Below are positions 45,980 through 60,230 of a stretch of 64,000 nt of DNA, in pieces. The notes under the pieces were generated by a model. The model made no database searches, was not told the DNA's origin, and saw only the letters and a list, made by a program, of their open reading frames with translations. A program made the translations under genes and the position numbers. Position 1 is the first letter of the stretch. Every line of letters starts with the position of its first letter. This stretch comes from Physcomitrium patens (lineage: Eukaryota > Streptophyta > Bryopsida > Funariales > Funariaceae). The stretch is from positions 18,364,405 to 18,428,404 of the forward strand of contig NC_037254.1 in assembly GCF_000002425.4 (NCBI RefSeq). The letters are read 5' to 3'.

Positions 45980-48025
45980 ATAGATGGCCACCATGAAAAT
46001 TATATACCACCACTTATCTTACTTTTATCTATATATCCATAATATAAATATGTAGCATTATAACCAGCTTTCACATAAATTCCATTATATATAAAAATTA
46101 AAAAACTTGAATTTTATTGTCTTTTGTTATAGTCATTAAATACAAGAAGTTGTTAAAGGTACATCCAAATTTTATTAAAGTCGCACCCTCCCTTGCTACT
46201 ATGATTCAGTTTGTACCTATTCTTTGTCTTCAACTCTATTGTTGTTCCTCGTTCCCAGTCTTGTTCTCAACCACTGTCCTCACTTCATTTCAAACTCCAC
46301 TCCACCTCATTCCGAATCCCACCTTATTTCTATCTTCTCTCAACCCTACTTGTCTTCAGTATGGATATCACAAATTTATCCTATTTTTAATATAATTTAA
46401 AATTTTAAATGCTAAGATTTTTTTCTTTTTATTTTTTTATAATATTTTTGGTGATGAAATAAAATTTATTAAATTATTATACCAAAACTCCATGCTTTTA
46501 GTGGATTTTTTGAACAACTAATTAAGTTTTAAAGATGATCTCCAAAATAAATTTGTTTCACATGGTATACATAAAAGAAGATATTTTCTATTATGTTTGA
46601 TTTTATGAAGATTAAAGACTACAAATTATCAAATATTATATAATTAATTACATAAATTATATGTTTCAACTTTCTTTAGTTTTTTATTTAAAAAATAAAA
46701 TAATCAAAAAAATAAATAAAATTTTTAATAATAAAATATAAATCTTAAAAATATCAAATTTATTAGTTTATTAATAATTATTTTTATTATATAAATTATT
46801 TGATTCTAAAAATAAAACTTATAATTAACTTCAAAATGGTTTATTTCATAATTTAAATTATATTTATGTACATAGATAAAATTTACATTTTAATAAATAT
46901 TCTATATTAATATATTAATAAATTATTTTGTAGAAACATTTATATTTTTTACATAAATGTTTTTAAAATTATATCAAAAGAAAATACAATAGAATATAAT
47001 ATTGATTCTCTAAAAAACAAAATTAGATGAAATTAGTGAATACCATCTCATGGCTTTATAATATATGGCTTTTATATTTATTATATATTTTTTTAAGATG
47101 ATATTTTTATTTAAGATGACAATAAAATTTAGCCTAATTAGTTTGACTAATTAGATATAATCTTTTTTAAGATGATAATAAAATTTATTTTCATTCTTAT
47201 GAATAAATATAATTTATGATTCTAAACAATGAATTATTATTTTACATGTATGTATAATTATATTAAAAAATATGCTTAAGTTTTTTCAAATTGATGTTTT
47301 TCAACTTGAGTAATTTTTATTAGATTTCTTTACTTAGGTTTTATTCTACCTAGTTCATGACTCTTTCTTTATTCTAATTAGTTTGACTTCTATTCGAATT
47401 TATTTTGATAGGAATAGAATAAAGATAAGATGGAGTTTAGAAAAAAATAAACTTTGTGGATAGAAATGGAACCAAGAATGGAGGGCAAGAATAGAACTGA
47501 GGACTGAAGAGAGATACAAAATATTAAAATTATAAGTTTTTTTTATATAAAGTAATTCACAAAAAGTATGTGTGTTTTATAAGAATTGTCTAATTGAAGG
47601 AAAAACAATTAGATTGTCACAACTTCTAAGTTGAATGAAATTCTATGACTATTACTTTAGTTATTTTATATGTATGATTACTTGAAGTTATGTTTTGATA
47701 TACATATTTAATCACATCATGTTGTGGCTGGAATTTCTTTTCTAAGTATATCTAATAATAGAAAATATTTGGCAAGATTCGATTCAGACAAAGGTTTGGT
47801 GAATAAGTTTGTAGGCATATTGTGCATAGAGTACTAGCAAACTTGAAGTTTATTGAGATTTGTAAGTTGCTATATGAAGTAATACCTAACCCCTATTGTG
47901 ATGTAACACAAATAATAAGTAAAAAAGGCAAAGAAATTATTATATTATAAAAGATCTTACTTCAAATATTGTAACAAATTATCTTAAAAAATAGATAATA
48001 ATCATAAAGAAAATAAAACTAAAGG
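45980..48025. other. AT-rich DNA with no recognisable gene
   Basis: A C/T-rich, G-poor stretch at 46170-46390 is open for 92 codons on the + strand but resembles no protein. The rest is AT-rich filler. Confidence 0.45.
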
Positions 48026-48029
48026 TATA

Positions 48030-48740
48030 AATACTATATTTTGGTAATGTAAGCTTCTACTTATTTTGTACGACCATAAATAAAGCAAAATAAGGTAAAC
48101 TAAAAAATGATATAAGCATATATAAGAAGAAGTTAGGAGTCGATTTTAGCAAAAATTAACTCAAAAAGACAAAATTTGATACTTGGAGAGGACCAATTAT
48201 CAATCTGGGTCGAAATCAGACCCCAAGGCACAAAACCGAGCACCTATGGCAACTTAAGGGTTCTTTTTGCAAATCAAAGAGTAAGATTTGAGAGTAAATT
48301 TTAAAGGATTTTTTTAGACATTAAATTTTGTTGATTTGAATGTTTAATGACTTTAGAAGAGCTTTGCAAAGTCACAGTTGTTTTGGGTGACTTTGGAATT
48401 TGTGAAATAAAAAAGATATTATGTTTTGGAGAATTTTGTGAGTTTGGTAGTAGATCTACTATTAAAATTTTAAGGACTTCTAAGAATAAATATCTAAAGT
48501 ATATGTTGTAAGTTTGAGCTCAATCAAATAGTTGAATGGAAGATTTTTTATTTTTTCTTTTGAAAATTTTCAAGGTTTCTTTTGAATTTAATTAAAGGTT
48601 GTTTAGCATTATTAAAGTTTAATTAGAGTTCATTTAATATTCTATTAGAGTTAGGAATTTTTTGTAACAATTTTCATTCTACCTTCTATAGTGAGGTGCT
48701 TGATGTATTCATGATCAAGACTTCATACAATGTAATACTG
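48030..48740 (+). repeat. LTR family F, copy 1
   Basis: Shares successive blocks with copies at 49090-50420 and, in reverse, 60230-61510: GACCATAAATAAAG, GAGAGGACCAATTAT and a TTTAATTAAAGGTTG block, in the same order. The tandem 12-bp repeat section is missing here. Confidence 0.6.
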
Positions 48741-49089
48741 CAATATATTTTATTTGGAAATAAAACTTTATTGTGTCTACTAATACAAGGATAGATTAAT
48801 TGTAATAGTAGAATATTAAGAGTTGGTTAAGGATTTTATGTTATTATATGTTGTGCATTAGATAATGGAGCTATACTAACTTGGAAGTAGCCATGGCCAT
48901 ACATTAGTTTTAGTAATTGGAGAGTGTTGTAGTATTTGAGGTAGTAGCTAAGGTTTTTATGTAAGTAACAAAGTATTGTTATGTAGTAACATAACCATTA
49001 CATAAGAGTAAAAAGAAAGTATTTTATTATAAAATAACCTAATAAAAATATATAATAAAAAATAAAAAATAAAAAATAAAAAAATAGTA

Positions 49090-49805
49090 AATTTTTTAGT
49101 CTTAATGCTACTTTTTTTTTATAGAAGAGACTTATATTTACTTTGTAGGGAGATAAATGAATTAAATAAAATAAAATTAACTTAACAATTAATTTAAGCA
49201 TATTTAGGAAAAGATAAAAAATAGATTTTAGCAAAAATTACTTCAAAATATGAAGAATTGATACCTAGAGAGGACCAATTGTGAACCAAGGTTGAAATCA
49301 GATCCTAAAGCTTAAAACAATGCATCTATAGTGACTCTAAGACTCTTTGATTGATTAGAGAGAAAAAATTGAGAGTAAATTAGTGAGAAGATTTTTGAGA
49401 GTTGTTTTCATGTGATTTGAAGATATATTGAGGTTTTAAAAGCTTTTCAAAGTGAGAGATTTATTCTATGGATTTGGATTCTAAAAAGTAAAAAAAGTTC
49501 ATAAATTTAATGATTTTATGAGTGTATGGATGAAAAATTGTCAATTGGTCAATATGTGTGAGAAATTTTATATCAATTGAGTAGTTAGATTGAAGGTTAT
49601 GAGAATTTTTGTAGATTATGGTTTTGAATGATTAAAATTTAAGATTAGTAAAAGCTTTCACAATCTTACAACATTGGATATTTTGATTAAAGAAAAAATT
49701 GATGAAAAAAAATTAAATACCAATTAAATTTTAGAGCGATTGAATAGTTTAGCAACAAAAAATTTGTATTGAAAGATTAACATTCAAGTTGGAGAAGGAA
49801 GGTGG

Positions 49806-49847
<42 letters not shown>

Positions 49848-50420
49848 TCTTTCCATTGATAAATTTAATTCTTCTCAAATTTTGTATGGTTGTAAATTAT
49901 TTGTAGAATTTTATTCAAGATCAATAGTTCAATTCATATTTATTGAGGTTTCAAAAATACTATAATAATTGATTAAGATTTTTTAGGATTAGTTAAGAAA
50001 TAGAATTTAATTAGGATTTGGTAAGGATTTAGGATTTGATTAAGATTTGATTAAGAATTTTTCTAGGATTTGATTAAGATTTGATTAAGAATTTTTCTAG
50101 GATTTGATTAGGATTTGATTTAAAATTTGATTGGAATTTGATTAAGATTGATTAAGATTTCATTAGGATTTTTTGAAAGTTACATTAGGATTTAGTTAAG
50201 ATTCAATTAAGATTTCTATTTTTATTATTTTTTAAATATTTTTTTGATATATATATATATATATATATTTTAAGATTAATTTATGATTTCTTTATATTTC
50301 TTTTGTAAGTTCTTTAAGATTCTTTTAAAATTTAATTAAAGGTTGATTAGCATTGTTATAATTTAATTGAAATTTGTTTAGGATTTTATTTGAGTTGTTA
50401 AGAACTTCTTGTTGCAAGTT
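49090..50420 (+). repeat. LTR family F, copy 2
   Basis: Longer version of the same repeat, including a (TA)n tract (49808-49845) and a tandem array of 12-bp units. Its 3' part (50280-50420) is the close reverse complement of 55180-55320. Confidence 0.65.
49975..50205 (+). repeat. Tandem 12-bp repeats (AGGATTTGATTA type)
   Basis: About 15 to 18 degenerate head-to-tail units built from GATTAGGATTTGATTAAGAT-like words. The reverse-complement version is at 55380-55735 and 60400-60600. Confidence 0.8.
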
Positions 50421-50699
50421 CCATTTATCCTTCTACAACCAATTTCTTGATGCATTCTCAAAAAAACTTCATAAAATACGACATTATATGTTTATAAGTA
50501 TATATGTGAATAAGACCCGGATCATGCATAAATTATATCAAGATGCTTATCACAAAGAAAATGTTAGATTGCATACAAATTGTGATCAAATTCGAGGATT
50601 CTATGGCCTTTGCATATGAAAATTTAGCAAATTGGCAAAAATCTTTCAAGGTGGCAAAGCAATTTTTGGTGGATAGTCATGTACTTTGAATGATAGATG

Positions 50700-53600
50700 T
50701 AGAGATCAATTAAAAGTCAAAAATCTTAAATTCTATTTATTTTTGTTTAGTATATAATTCTTACAAAATACAAATTCAACCTTGGTGGTGATCTTGGATA
50801 ATTTTGAGATTGAATATTTACTGAATTTTTTTAAGATTTGAGAGAAGAAATTATAAATAAATTTGTTTTTAATTGTGCTAAGCAAGAAAAGGCTCTTACT
50901 TGCAATAAGAGTATCATCCACATATAAAGTAAGGATTTGTAAAAGACATGAATATTAATGAATCAAAGGATCAATATTTTCTTATATCACTTGAAAAAAA
51001 TAGATAATCATTCAAAGATGGTAAAATATTAAATTAAAATGGCTTTTGTTAAAGGAAAAAAAATTAGAATATCTAAAAATAAGACCAAGTACAAGAAAGG
51101 CATTAACAAGAGTAAAAAATGCTTCACTCTTACCTCTATATATACTATCTAATTAAGAGCTATATAGCAACATTATATAGGACTTCTAAGACGTGTCTAA
51201 CTTGCAAGACAAGTTTTTTATATGTGTGCTTCATGGTTAGCTTGTACTACAAGTTACCTACATGTGCAATATGTGGCTAATTTTTTGGCCAAGTTTTTAA
51301 TCTATTAATCAACTACAAACACATCTAAAGTCAAATCCATATCTACAAAGCTTCTAAGAAGCTTTGCTACAAGATAATATCAAATCTACCTATATTTACC
51401 TTTTATCTAATAATTTTTATTTAAATAATTATGTATGTGTATAACAAGATGGCAAAATTAGATCCATAATAAAGGTAATAAATATTTCCATTAGTAGTTG
51501 AATTGATAAATTTGAGAGTTTCTAAAAATATGTTAATCATCTTCAATCATTTCCATAGAGAATCTTTTAATCCATAAATAATTTTATAAAGATAGCACAC
51601 CATTTTAAGGTACAAAAAAGTGATGCCTTTTAAAAACTTTTAAATTTCTTCTTAAAAAGATCCATTCAAAAAGATAGTTTTAACATCTATTTGGTGCACT
51701 TGGAAATCAAGCTCAATTATAAAAGTAAGAATGAGTCTAATTGACTGATTTGCATCATTGATAAAAAAAATTCATTGTAATCCAATCTCAAAATCTAATT
51801 GAATTTGAATGCCGTAAGACAAGTTTTGAAACAATCTATTATTCTTAAGCTTTTAAACTTAATTTTGAATATCTACTTATATGTGATTACTTTTTGATAA
51901 AGAGAAAAATTTGTGAAAGTTCAGATTGCATTTACTAAGTAAAAATTTAGCTCTTTTGTTATTGTAAGTTTCTATTAAAAGGCCTATGGTAAATTGACTA
52001 TTTATGTAAAAGTTGTGGATTTTAGAGGTATTATTATAACAAAAATAAGGATTTTATGATTTTAAAATAACTCACTATATTTAGAAAGAAAATTTAAAGA
52101 TTTTAAATTATTATTCTTTGTAAGATCTTTGGATAAAAAAAATAAATTTATTTGAGCATGAAGATATATAAACTATGACCATGATTATTGACATGGTCTA
52201 ACAATAAGGAATCATGGTCAAAGTTGGAGGATATTGGAGCTGAGCAGCTCCATTGGATGTAGTGGTTCAAATACAATATCAATTTTAATCTATACTAATG
52301 GTCCACCATCCATTGCATGGTGTATTTTTTTTAGTGTGGATAAGAGATAGTGATAATGACTAAATGTTTGCTAGAGTATCAAAGCAAAGCAAAAAAGAAT
52401 AGAAGAGGGCAAAGCAAAATTAGGCAAAATAAAGGCTAATAATTCAGATTTTAAAGACACAAATTCATTGGTGCTTGTGGAATCAAGGATGCTGCTTAAG
52501 GTGAGACCAAGAATATTATAATTGTAAAGTGAGATAGAGGCTGCAAAAGCAAATCAACATCCATAACAGATATTGTTATGATTGAAAATTTTGGAAGTTG
52601 ATTGAAAATATTATGTGTATAAAATATGTCTATGGATTTATAAAATAACAAGTCTACTTGAATCTTTGAATTGATTGAGCTATTGCAATGCGGGCAAGAA
52701 GAAGCATAGAAGTATTTTAATTTTGAAATAAGACATTGCTTAAAATGATGAACTTTCTATTGCTAAGTTTTTGATCTTTATAGCCTTTACTAAAAGAATT
52801 GTATCTTAGAAGGATACATTCATGGATTTTATCATTAAATTTGATTTGAAAAGAACTAAGAATTTTTGTAAAATATTAGCTACCAAAGATCAAGAAATGA
52901 TCATTTTTGGATTTTATTTTGTATCATAGTTTAAAGGAGTAGTGCCATGAAGAATTGTTTTAGTAGAATATCTATTTTATTAATAGATTGCACATGTGAT
53001 GGCTTTTTTCCAATAGGATTTAGATAACTTAGCTTTATAGAGCATGTATCAACTGGCATCAAGAAGAGTATAATTTTTTCTTTCAACAACATCATTTTGG
53101 CAAGAAATCTAAGTCATATTGAATTATTATTAAATACCATGAGCTTCCAAATAATTGTCAAAATTGGAGGAGATGTATTTTCTTATTTAATGAGAGCAAA
53201 GAGCTTGAAGTTTATATATCATTTGATTTTAAGCCAAAGATGAAAATTCTTAAAATGATAGAAGTATTTGCTTTTTTTGCAAACTAGATAAAGTACTATG
53301 TATTGAAAAAAATCATCAATAAAGATAAAATTGTATTCAAATCTTAAAAAGATTGGTGTTGCAATACAACTACTTAAATCAGAATATCCCACTTAAAGAG
53401 GTTGTATAATACAACTTACAATAATTTTTAATAACTTTATTACTATTTTCTTGCTATGTAAATAAATAGGACATATTTTTTATGGTACTTGCTTATTTAA
53501 TAATATTGTGATTGAATTACTAGTAACCAATTATTAAAGTTTATTAGTATTTATATAATTAAATCTATGATGCCATAGATTGACAATCTTATTTGTTTGG

Positions 53601-54420
53601 ATAATTTTTTTTGAAAGCTAGTGATATTTGGCATAGTGTGCGACCATTATCATATTATAGTTCTGCAATTGGTGGTCCAACATCACAAAGTTAGGTAACA
53701 TACACATGGAATGAGGCTAAGGTTGCAAAAATTGAGCTCATTTATTTATTTATTTTATTGTGGAGAAGATTTGTTGCCATTGAGGCGGTCAAATATTGCA
53801 GTAATATGACTTGTGTTGCATTGTCTTATTGCAAGTCTAGGATTAAGGAGAGTTCAATTCAGCCATGGCCAAAGTAGGAGAGAGACATAAAAAAGGTGTT
53901 GTTGGGCTTTGATCATCACTGATTCCAATATCCATGGCTGAATTAAGTACATATTGGTTTTTGATATTATATAGCTTAGGCTTTTTGTGATATGTTGTTG
54001 ACATTAATGGTAATATTGTAAGTTAAGATATTACTATTTTGGAGTATTGTTTTTTTTAAGATGTACAAGTTATCTTAAAGTGAATAAGATACTATTGTAG
54101 AATCATCTTATACAAGAATTTGATAAGTATAATTTTTGATTAAGATGCTATCACCTTGTTGATCATAGTCACTAATAGAGAATAAATTCTTTTGCAAATC
54201 AAGAATATAAATTACATTAGTGATCCAAATTATTTTTATATTGATCATAGAGATTTCAATATTACTTTGGCTATAAATAAAAAGTATATTATTATTTTTA
54301 AGGAAAATTTTATTTTTTTGAAGTGAAAGTGGTTCAAAATTAATGAATTGGTTTTTCTTGTGAGCCAAATGATATGTTGCTTGAATACTGATGAATTATT
54401 TTTATCTTTTTATGCTCCTA
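50700..54420 (-). pseudogene. Ty1/Copia relic E, interrupted by a solo LTR
   Basis: Minus strand, in order: a gag-pre-integrase/protease-side block (54368-54108, with L-Q-K-N-L-F-S-I-S-D), poorly readable integrase (about 53.7-52.7 kb), RT with a V-K-T-x-F-x-x-x-F block and Y-G-L-K (about 51.75-51.48 kb), then the RT active-site block x-D-D-T-L-I-A-S-K (50921 onward). The RT is split by a decayed gypsy-family LTR at about 51025-51446. Many stops and indels. Confidence 0.75.
51025..51446 (-). repeat. Decayed solo LTR of the young gypsy family inside Copia E
   Basis: Read on the + strand it follows the 552-bp LTR through AACAAGAGT, the TCTATATATACTATCTAA word, CATGTGCAATATGTGGC and the terminal region. 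No internal gypsy sequence accompanies it, so it is likely a solo LTR. Confidence 0.75.
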
Positions 54421-54961
54421 ATTATGAAGATTTCTTTGAGCAATATACTTTTGTAAGATAGACATGAATATAAAATGATAAAAAAATTTCTTCTACATTT
54501 TTGACTTTTATTTTTATTTTCTATTTTTATGAGATATAATTATCATGTATGCAAAAGATTTTAATTTTTTGTTTTTTTTAAAAAATTATGAGTTCTAATA
54601 TTCCATCTTTTTGGAATGAAAATGTAAAGTTATTGGCTTTAATTTTTTTTTTGAATTTTTATAATCTTTTCATAGTTTTTTTTGTAGTAGAACATATTTA
54701 CACTTGCCTTTGTCTTTGAGTCTAAAAAATAGTACATATAATCTAAAAGAAGAGCCTTTCATAGCAATTTCCTTCTAAAGAAGGATATTAATTAATTTTG
54801 GTAATATTCTTGCTTTGATAGTACAAAGAGTTTAAATAATTTTTTTATATTTAGATGACATTGACATGTTAAGGTTAAGAACTTGAAGAAGATATGTAAA
54901 TAAGTTAGAAATAAATCAAAGAGAGATGAAAAAATAAAAATAAAAAAATAAAAAAATTTAA

Positions 54962-55115
54962 TAAGATACTAGAATGGCTATTGCCAAAGACTAGGAACCT
55001 AGAGACATTTAAAACTAGATTGGAAGTAAGAAAGGAATTAATAAGAGTGAAGAAGGCTTTGCTCTTGCTTCTAAATATACTACCTACCTAAGAACTATAT
55101 GGCAATATTGTCATA
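54962..55115 (-). repeat. Fragment of the young gypsy family LTR
   Basis: Matches the middle of the LTR: AGAATGGCTATTGCCA, then AATAAGAGTGAAGAAGGC, then the TATACTACCTACCTAA word. Truncated on both sides. Confidence 0.7.
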
Positions 55116-55159
55116 TTACATGAAGTTTACTTAAGAATGTACTAAATATTTGGCTATGG

Positions 55160-55740
55160 AAGGAAAAATAAAACTTGCAATAAGATGATCCTAACAACTC
55201 TAATAGAATTTTAAAAAAACTTCAATTAAATTATAATAATATTAATCAATTTTTAATTAAATTCAAAAGAAGTTTCAAGAACTTATAAAAGAAACATAAA
55301 GAAATCATAAATCAATCTTAATAAAATATACACAATAAAATAATCTTAAAGAAATATCAAAAATAGAAATCTTAATTGAAATTTAATCAAATCCTAAAAA
55401 AATCTTAATCAAATCTTAGATAAATTTTAGTTAAATTCTAAATAAATCCTAATAAAATCTTAGATAAATCTTAATCAAATCATAAGAAAATCTTAAATTC
55501 TAATATTTTATCAAATATAAATAAAATATCAAATCCTAATAAAATTCTAATCAAATCCTAAATCCTAATTTTATACGAAATCTTATACGAAATCTTTAAA
55601 AAATTCTAATTAAATTCTAGATAAATCTTAATTAAATACTAAATAAATCATAATTAAATCCTAAAAAAATATAAATCATAATCCTTGATCAAATCCTAAT
55701 AATATTCTAAATCTTAGTAAAATCTTAACCAAATTAAATT
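55160..55740 (-). repeat. LTR family F, copy 3 (3' side of gypsy relic F)
   Basis: Reverse-complement relation to 49.9-50.4 kb and direct relation to 60.24-60.60 kb. It abuts the integrase end of the gypsy relic at 55740, as a 3' LTR should. Shorter than the right-hand copy, so partly deleted. Confidence 0.6.
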
Positions 55741-57967
55741 ACTTAATAGATTTTTCTTTTTACCAAAATATCTGCATACACTTCTTTGTCTAAATAATTT
55801 GACTCCCTTCCCTACTATAAGTGTCTTTTATTTTGTTCCATCAAGTTTTTGTAACAAGTATGTTTCATTGTCATAGACTTCTATCACTACATATGGTCCA
55901 AACCAACATTTATAAAACTTTTGTAATATATTATTTTGATTATCCAAACTATCATCATAAACTAAGACCTAATCACCTTCTTCAATTTGTCTAGGCCATA
56001 GTCAATGCGTTCCATCAAATCTTTCTTTACTCCTTTCTCTTACTTCTTTCAACCTTTCTATTGCTATTTCAATATCTTTAGGTCTTCTTTCCAATTGTTA
56101 AATATGTAATATTGAAAGCTTCTTTCATTTAAGATCATTCTTCCAACACAACACTTTCCATGTATGTATTGTTTCTTCTATTGGCATAATTAGCTTTTGT
56201 CCATACATTAATTTATAAGGCATATAACTAGTCACCACGCTATGAGTGGTGTAGACTATCTATAATGCAAATGATAGTAGTCTAAGCCATTGATGTACTT
56301 TGTTGTTGTATACATTTATTAATGCCTTAACAATAGATAAATGTCCTTGCTCATTCTTCCTATTACCTTTTGGATTATATATTTGTATCAAAGAAAGTTT
56401 AATTTCTATTCCATTGAAGAGTATTTTTGGTTCTTTTGCATCTAATCTACTTCTATTTGGAGTAATTTTTCCAATACAATCATAGCAAAAAATAATATCT
56501 TTTAAGATAAATCAACATACACTTTCAATTCTTTTTGTTCTTTATATTTGTCCTTCAACCATATTTGATAAATCTTCACATACAAATACCAAATACTTCA
56601 TTTGTCTAAGTCTCATAGATATTGCAACTAAATCTATTATCCACTTATAATATAATTTTAGAAGATAAATTGGATGTAATCCATCTTGACGTCAAATATT
56701 AGAACAAATTTGAAAAATCTCACATGATCCTATAAAATCCACATCTTTGTACATGCCTTTTTACTAATATTTCTTTTTTAATTTAATAAAAGTTTTTCAA
56801 ATTCTTCTGTATTCTATCTATAAACTTTCATAAAATTTCTTAATAATCTTTTATTGAGATTTTAAACCACATATAATCTATTGAAGTATTTTTTTTGGAT
56901 GCTTCTATAAATATCCATCATGTAAAAAATATCTATAGGCTTTCGTATAGATTTTCTTAAATTCTTAATCTGTTCAATCTTTTTGTCACTTTAATGTATT
57001 TAAATATTATCCAATATCTTTCTATTTTTTTTTATATAAATTTCTTGAAAATATTTCCAATAGTATATTTAAATATAATTTTTTTTAATAATTTATTAGT
57101 ATAAAAATTTGTACCTATATCATGTTTTAAATCAATCATATCTTTTCCATTGAGATATCTTATTTTTGATAATATATGTACAATTAAATTTTCTTTCTAT
57201 GTAATTTATTCAAATTCAGGGTTTATAGATTTGATATATGCTATCTACCTTAATATAACAATAATAGAAGTTGAATAACTTATAATCATACCTAATAAAG
57301 ATAGAACATATATTTTTATAACTATCAATGGACAAATCAAGTATTCTTTTTTTATTTTTCATAGCTATTATTACATCTCATAATTCTCTTTTGATTTGTG
57401 CATATATCTTCTATTTAGTATTCAAAAACTTTGTTCCAAATCTTACTACATATTTATTTTCTTGTACATCATCTTATCCAATTGCTCAATCTATTCTAAT
57501 TGAACTTATATCAACTATTAATATTATTAGCTTTCAACATTTATAATTTACTTTCTTAAAGTTGGAAGTAAAAAAAGAAGTTCTTTTAATTTTTCCATGG
57601 CTTTTCTTTGTTCTTCTTTCTACTGAAATTTTTGATTCTTTCTTAACAATTCATACAATAGATCTGCTACATGTGCAAAATTAGATATCCATATATGATA
57701 GAAAATACATGCTTTTATAAACCTTCTGACTTTTGTTGTATTTGCACATTCTTTCATCTTTTTAATAATATCAATTCTTTTCATATTTGACTTACATCCA
57801 TATAATCCGTACATGTGCCATACTATCAAAACTTTTTTTACTTTAAACATTGATTTTAACCTTGAGAAGGTTTAATGAACTTCTTCTAACCTTATTAAAG
57901 CCTTCTCATAATCATCAATATGATTTGCTACAAACTTCCTACATCCCTTTGAATTCAATGTCTCATC

Positions 57968-57998
<31 letters not shown>

Positions 57999-60230
57999 TC
58001 ATATCCCTTAATTGGAACATTATCTAAGAAAGACATTGTTATTCTTTGAATAAAATCCCTTAATATCTTATACATTCTATTCATCATGTATATCATAGAA
58101 TTTATAGCTCTTTGTGGTAATGTATATATTTTGATCAATTTTAATGGTATTGTCATAATTATCAAATATTTACTTTGTATTGCCAATTTAAATTGATTAT
58201 ATCTTAAATAAAGATCTCACATAGAATAAGTTGCTCTCCTTATAAATATCTATAAATTCATCTATAATTATAATTAAATCCATATTTTTAATAATTATTT
58301 TATTTACAAGATACATATCTTGAAAAAACCTCAATATTCTATTTTTCTTAAGTTTTATGAACCATCAATTAGAATATAGTATAATAAATGGTTTTAAAAT
58401 TCTTATTTTAATCTTTTTATTGAATAATTTAATTAAATTTGGAAAATGGATCTTTGGAATAAAAATTGGTCTTAAATTCCATGATTCATGTGGAATTATA
58501 AAAATAATAATAGATGCTACAATATTTAGATCAATGCATCCTATTTCATGTAATTCAAATGCAAATACTTTATCATGTTGTGAAAGCATTTTTTGAAACA
58601 TCTCTCTTCATTCCTTATCAAATATTTTTCATACTGAACTTTCAAACCATCTAATATTAATTCATTCTTAAATTCATGACCTATTTTTTTAGATCTTTTA
58701 AATTCGATTGCATAGAAGCCTTCTCAATTCTTTCCTCAAAATCAAATGGTAGTAGTAATGCCACTGGTTTAATCTTTTTTGCAATAGTTTTATATGTTGT
58801 ATTCACCTCCACCTCATATTTATCTATATATTCTTTCATTACATCATAAAATTACTTAGAATTCATATTTATTATATTATCAAAATCTAAATCCAATAAC
58901 ATTTGTAAATTATCCATAGTATCACCAAAGCAAGATTCTTCAAATATACTTGATATATATTCATCTTTTTTAACTATTTCAAATATCTTCATTTTGTATT
59001 CCATGTTTTTGACATTTTTTTTAATATTTTTTAAATTATTTATACTTTTTATGAAATATATCCATTTTGTAATAATCTTATAATGGCCTTATTTCTTCTA
59101 CTAAGTAGAGAGCCATCACCCCTTCTAACATTGCAACTCTACTTTAAAATATGCTTCTCTAATAATTTCTTTAAATCTATAGAAATTTTAATATCTAATT
59201 ATAATTTAAAAGCAAAATTGATTCTTTTCTTCAAGTTTTATAAATTTTATTTGTAAATCTCTCATCCCTTATATGATTTCATCAATGTCCATTTCTTCTT
59301 TCTTTGCTATAATCATTGAAGTTTGAATTATAGATATAACATGGATAGTAGACATTTTTACCTTAGATGCTTAAAATGGTCTTTAAATATCTACCATATC
59401 CTTTCTTCTTTTCCTTTTTGTAACCAATTTTACTATCTCTTCTACTTTCTTCCAATTTTTTTTCAATCCTTCATCTTCTTCTTTATCTTCAAGTAAGATT
59501 TTCAACTTCTCTTGCAACTCTCTATTAGCTGCTTTAAGAAAAAGTTCTATTTTATTTGGATCTAATAATTGCATTTTTTTTTTTGATAAATAAGAATATT
59601 ATTTTTTAAACTTTCTTAATAATAATGTTGCTAGAAGATTCTTCTTAGGCCTTTTAATCCATTCAAAAAATGACTACTTTATAAATCAATTACTATCTTT
59701 TAAGAAAAATTCATCCTTCAATAATTGTGAAAAATTCTCTCATGAACCTCCAAAATGTCCTATAATTGACTTCATTTGATTTCTTATCTTTGGTATAGTA
59801 GCCAATTCAAATAATTGATATGCTTCAATTCTATCTCTTTTATATAAAAATTTAAATATTTTTTAATATCCTTTCCTTTAAATTAATCAATCTTGTCTAC
59901 AACCACTTGTAATGCTTTTTTTGACATACTATCTTTGTGATCTTTAATCTATTGTTGTTGCATGAATAGAAAAAAATCCTCAAATATGCTTACAGAGTTG
60001 GAATCAAAATACATATATTTTCCTCCACTTATAGTTCCACTTTCAACTCCACTTGAAGTACTATCAAAAGCCTTTTCCTTCTATTTTCTTACTTTTCTTC
60101 TCTATAATTCAAATAAACCAAAAAAAATTCCAAATACCTTCTACTTCAAGCTTTTTATATCAAATTCACCAAATATATTGTATAATATATATTCTTACTT
60201 GAAAATATACTGGACATGTAATTGTCGAAG
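55740..60230 (-). pseudogene. Ty3/gypsy relic F (gag to integrase), third lineage
   Basis: From right to left on the minus strand: gag with a conserved E-L-Q-E-K-L-x-x-L-L-E-D-K-E block (59574-59383), RT with L-P-Q-R-A-x-N-S and F-L-D-N where the active site needs F-L-D-D (about 58.1-57.9 kb), the RT connection block (57850-57620), and the integrase C-terminal region with E-G-D-Q-V-L-V-Y-D-D-S-L-D-N-Q and W-F-G-P-Y-V-V (about 56.1-55.86 kb). A T28 tract (57968-57995) sits inside RT. The integrase C-terminal words recall elements I know mainly from fungi; that placement is inference. Many stops. Confidence 0.75.

Noticed and set aside
46117..46395. 92-codon + strand open frame
   Set aside because: G-poor, C/T-rich DNA easily stays open. 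Composition is Leu/Phe/Ser/Pro-dominated without motifs. I also considered it a relative of the MITE ends at 37.2 kb, but only one end is vaguely similar.
50374..50619. 81-codon + strand open frame at the end of LTR family F copy 2
   Set aside because: It starts inside repeat DNA and shows no known domain.
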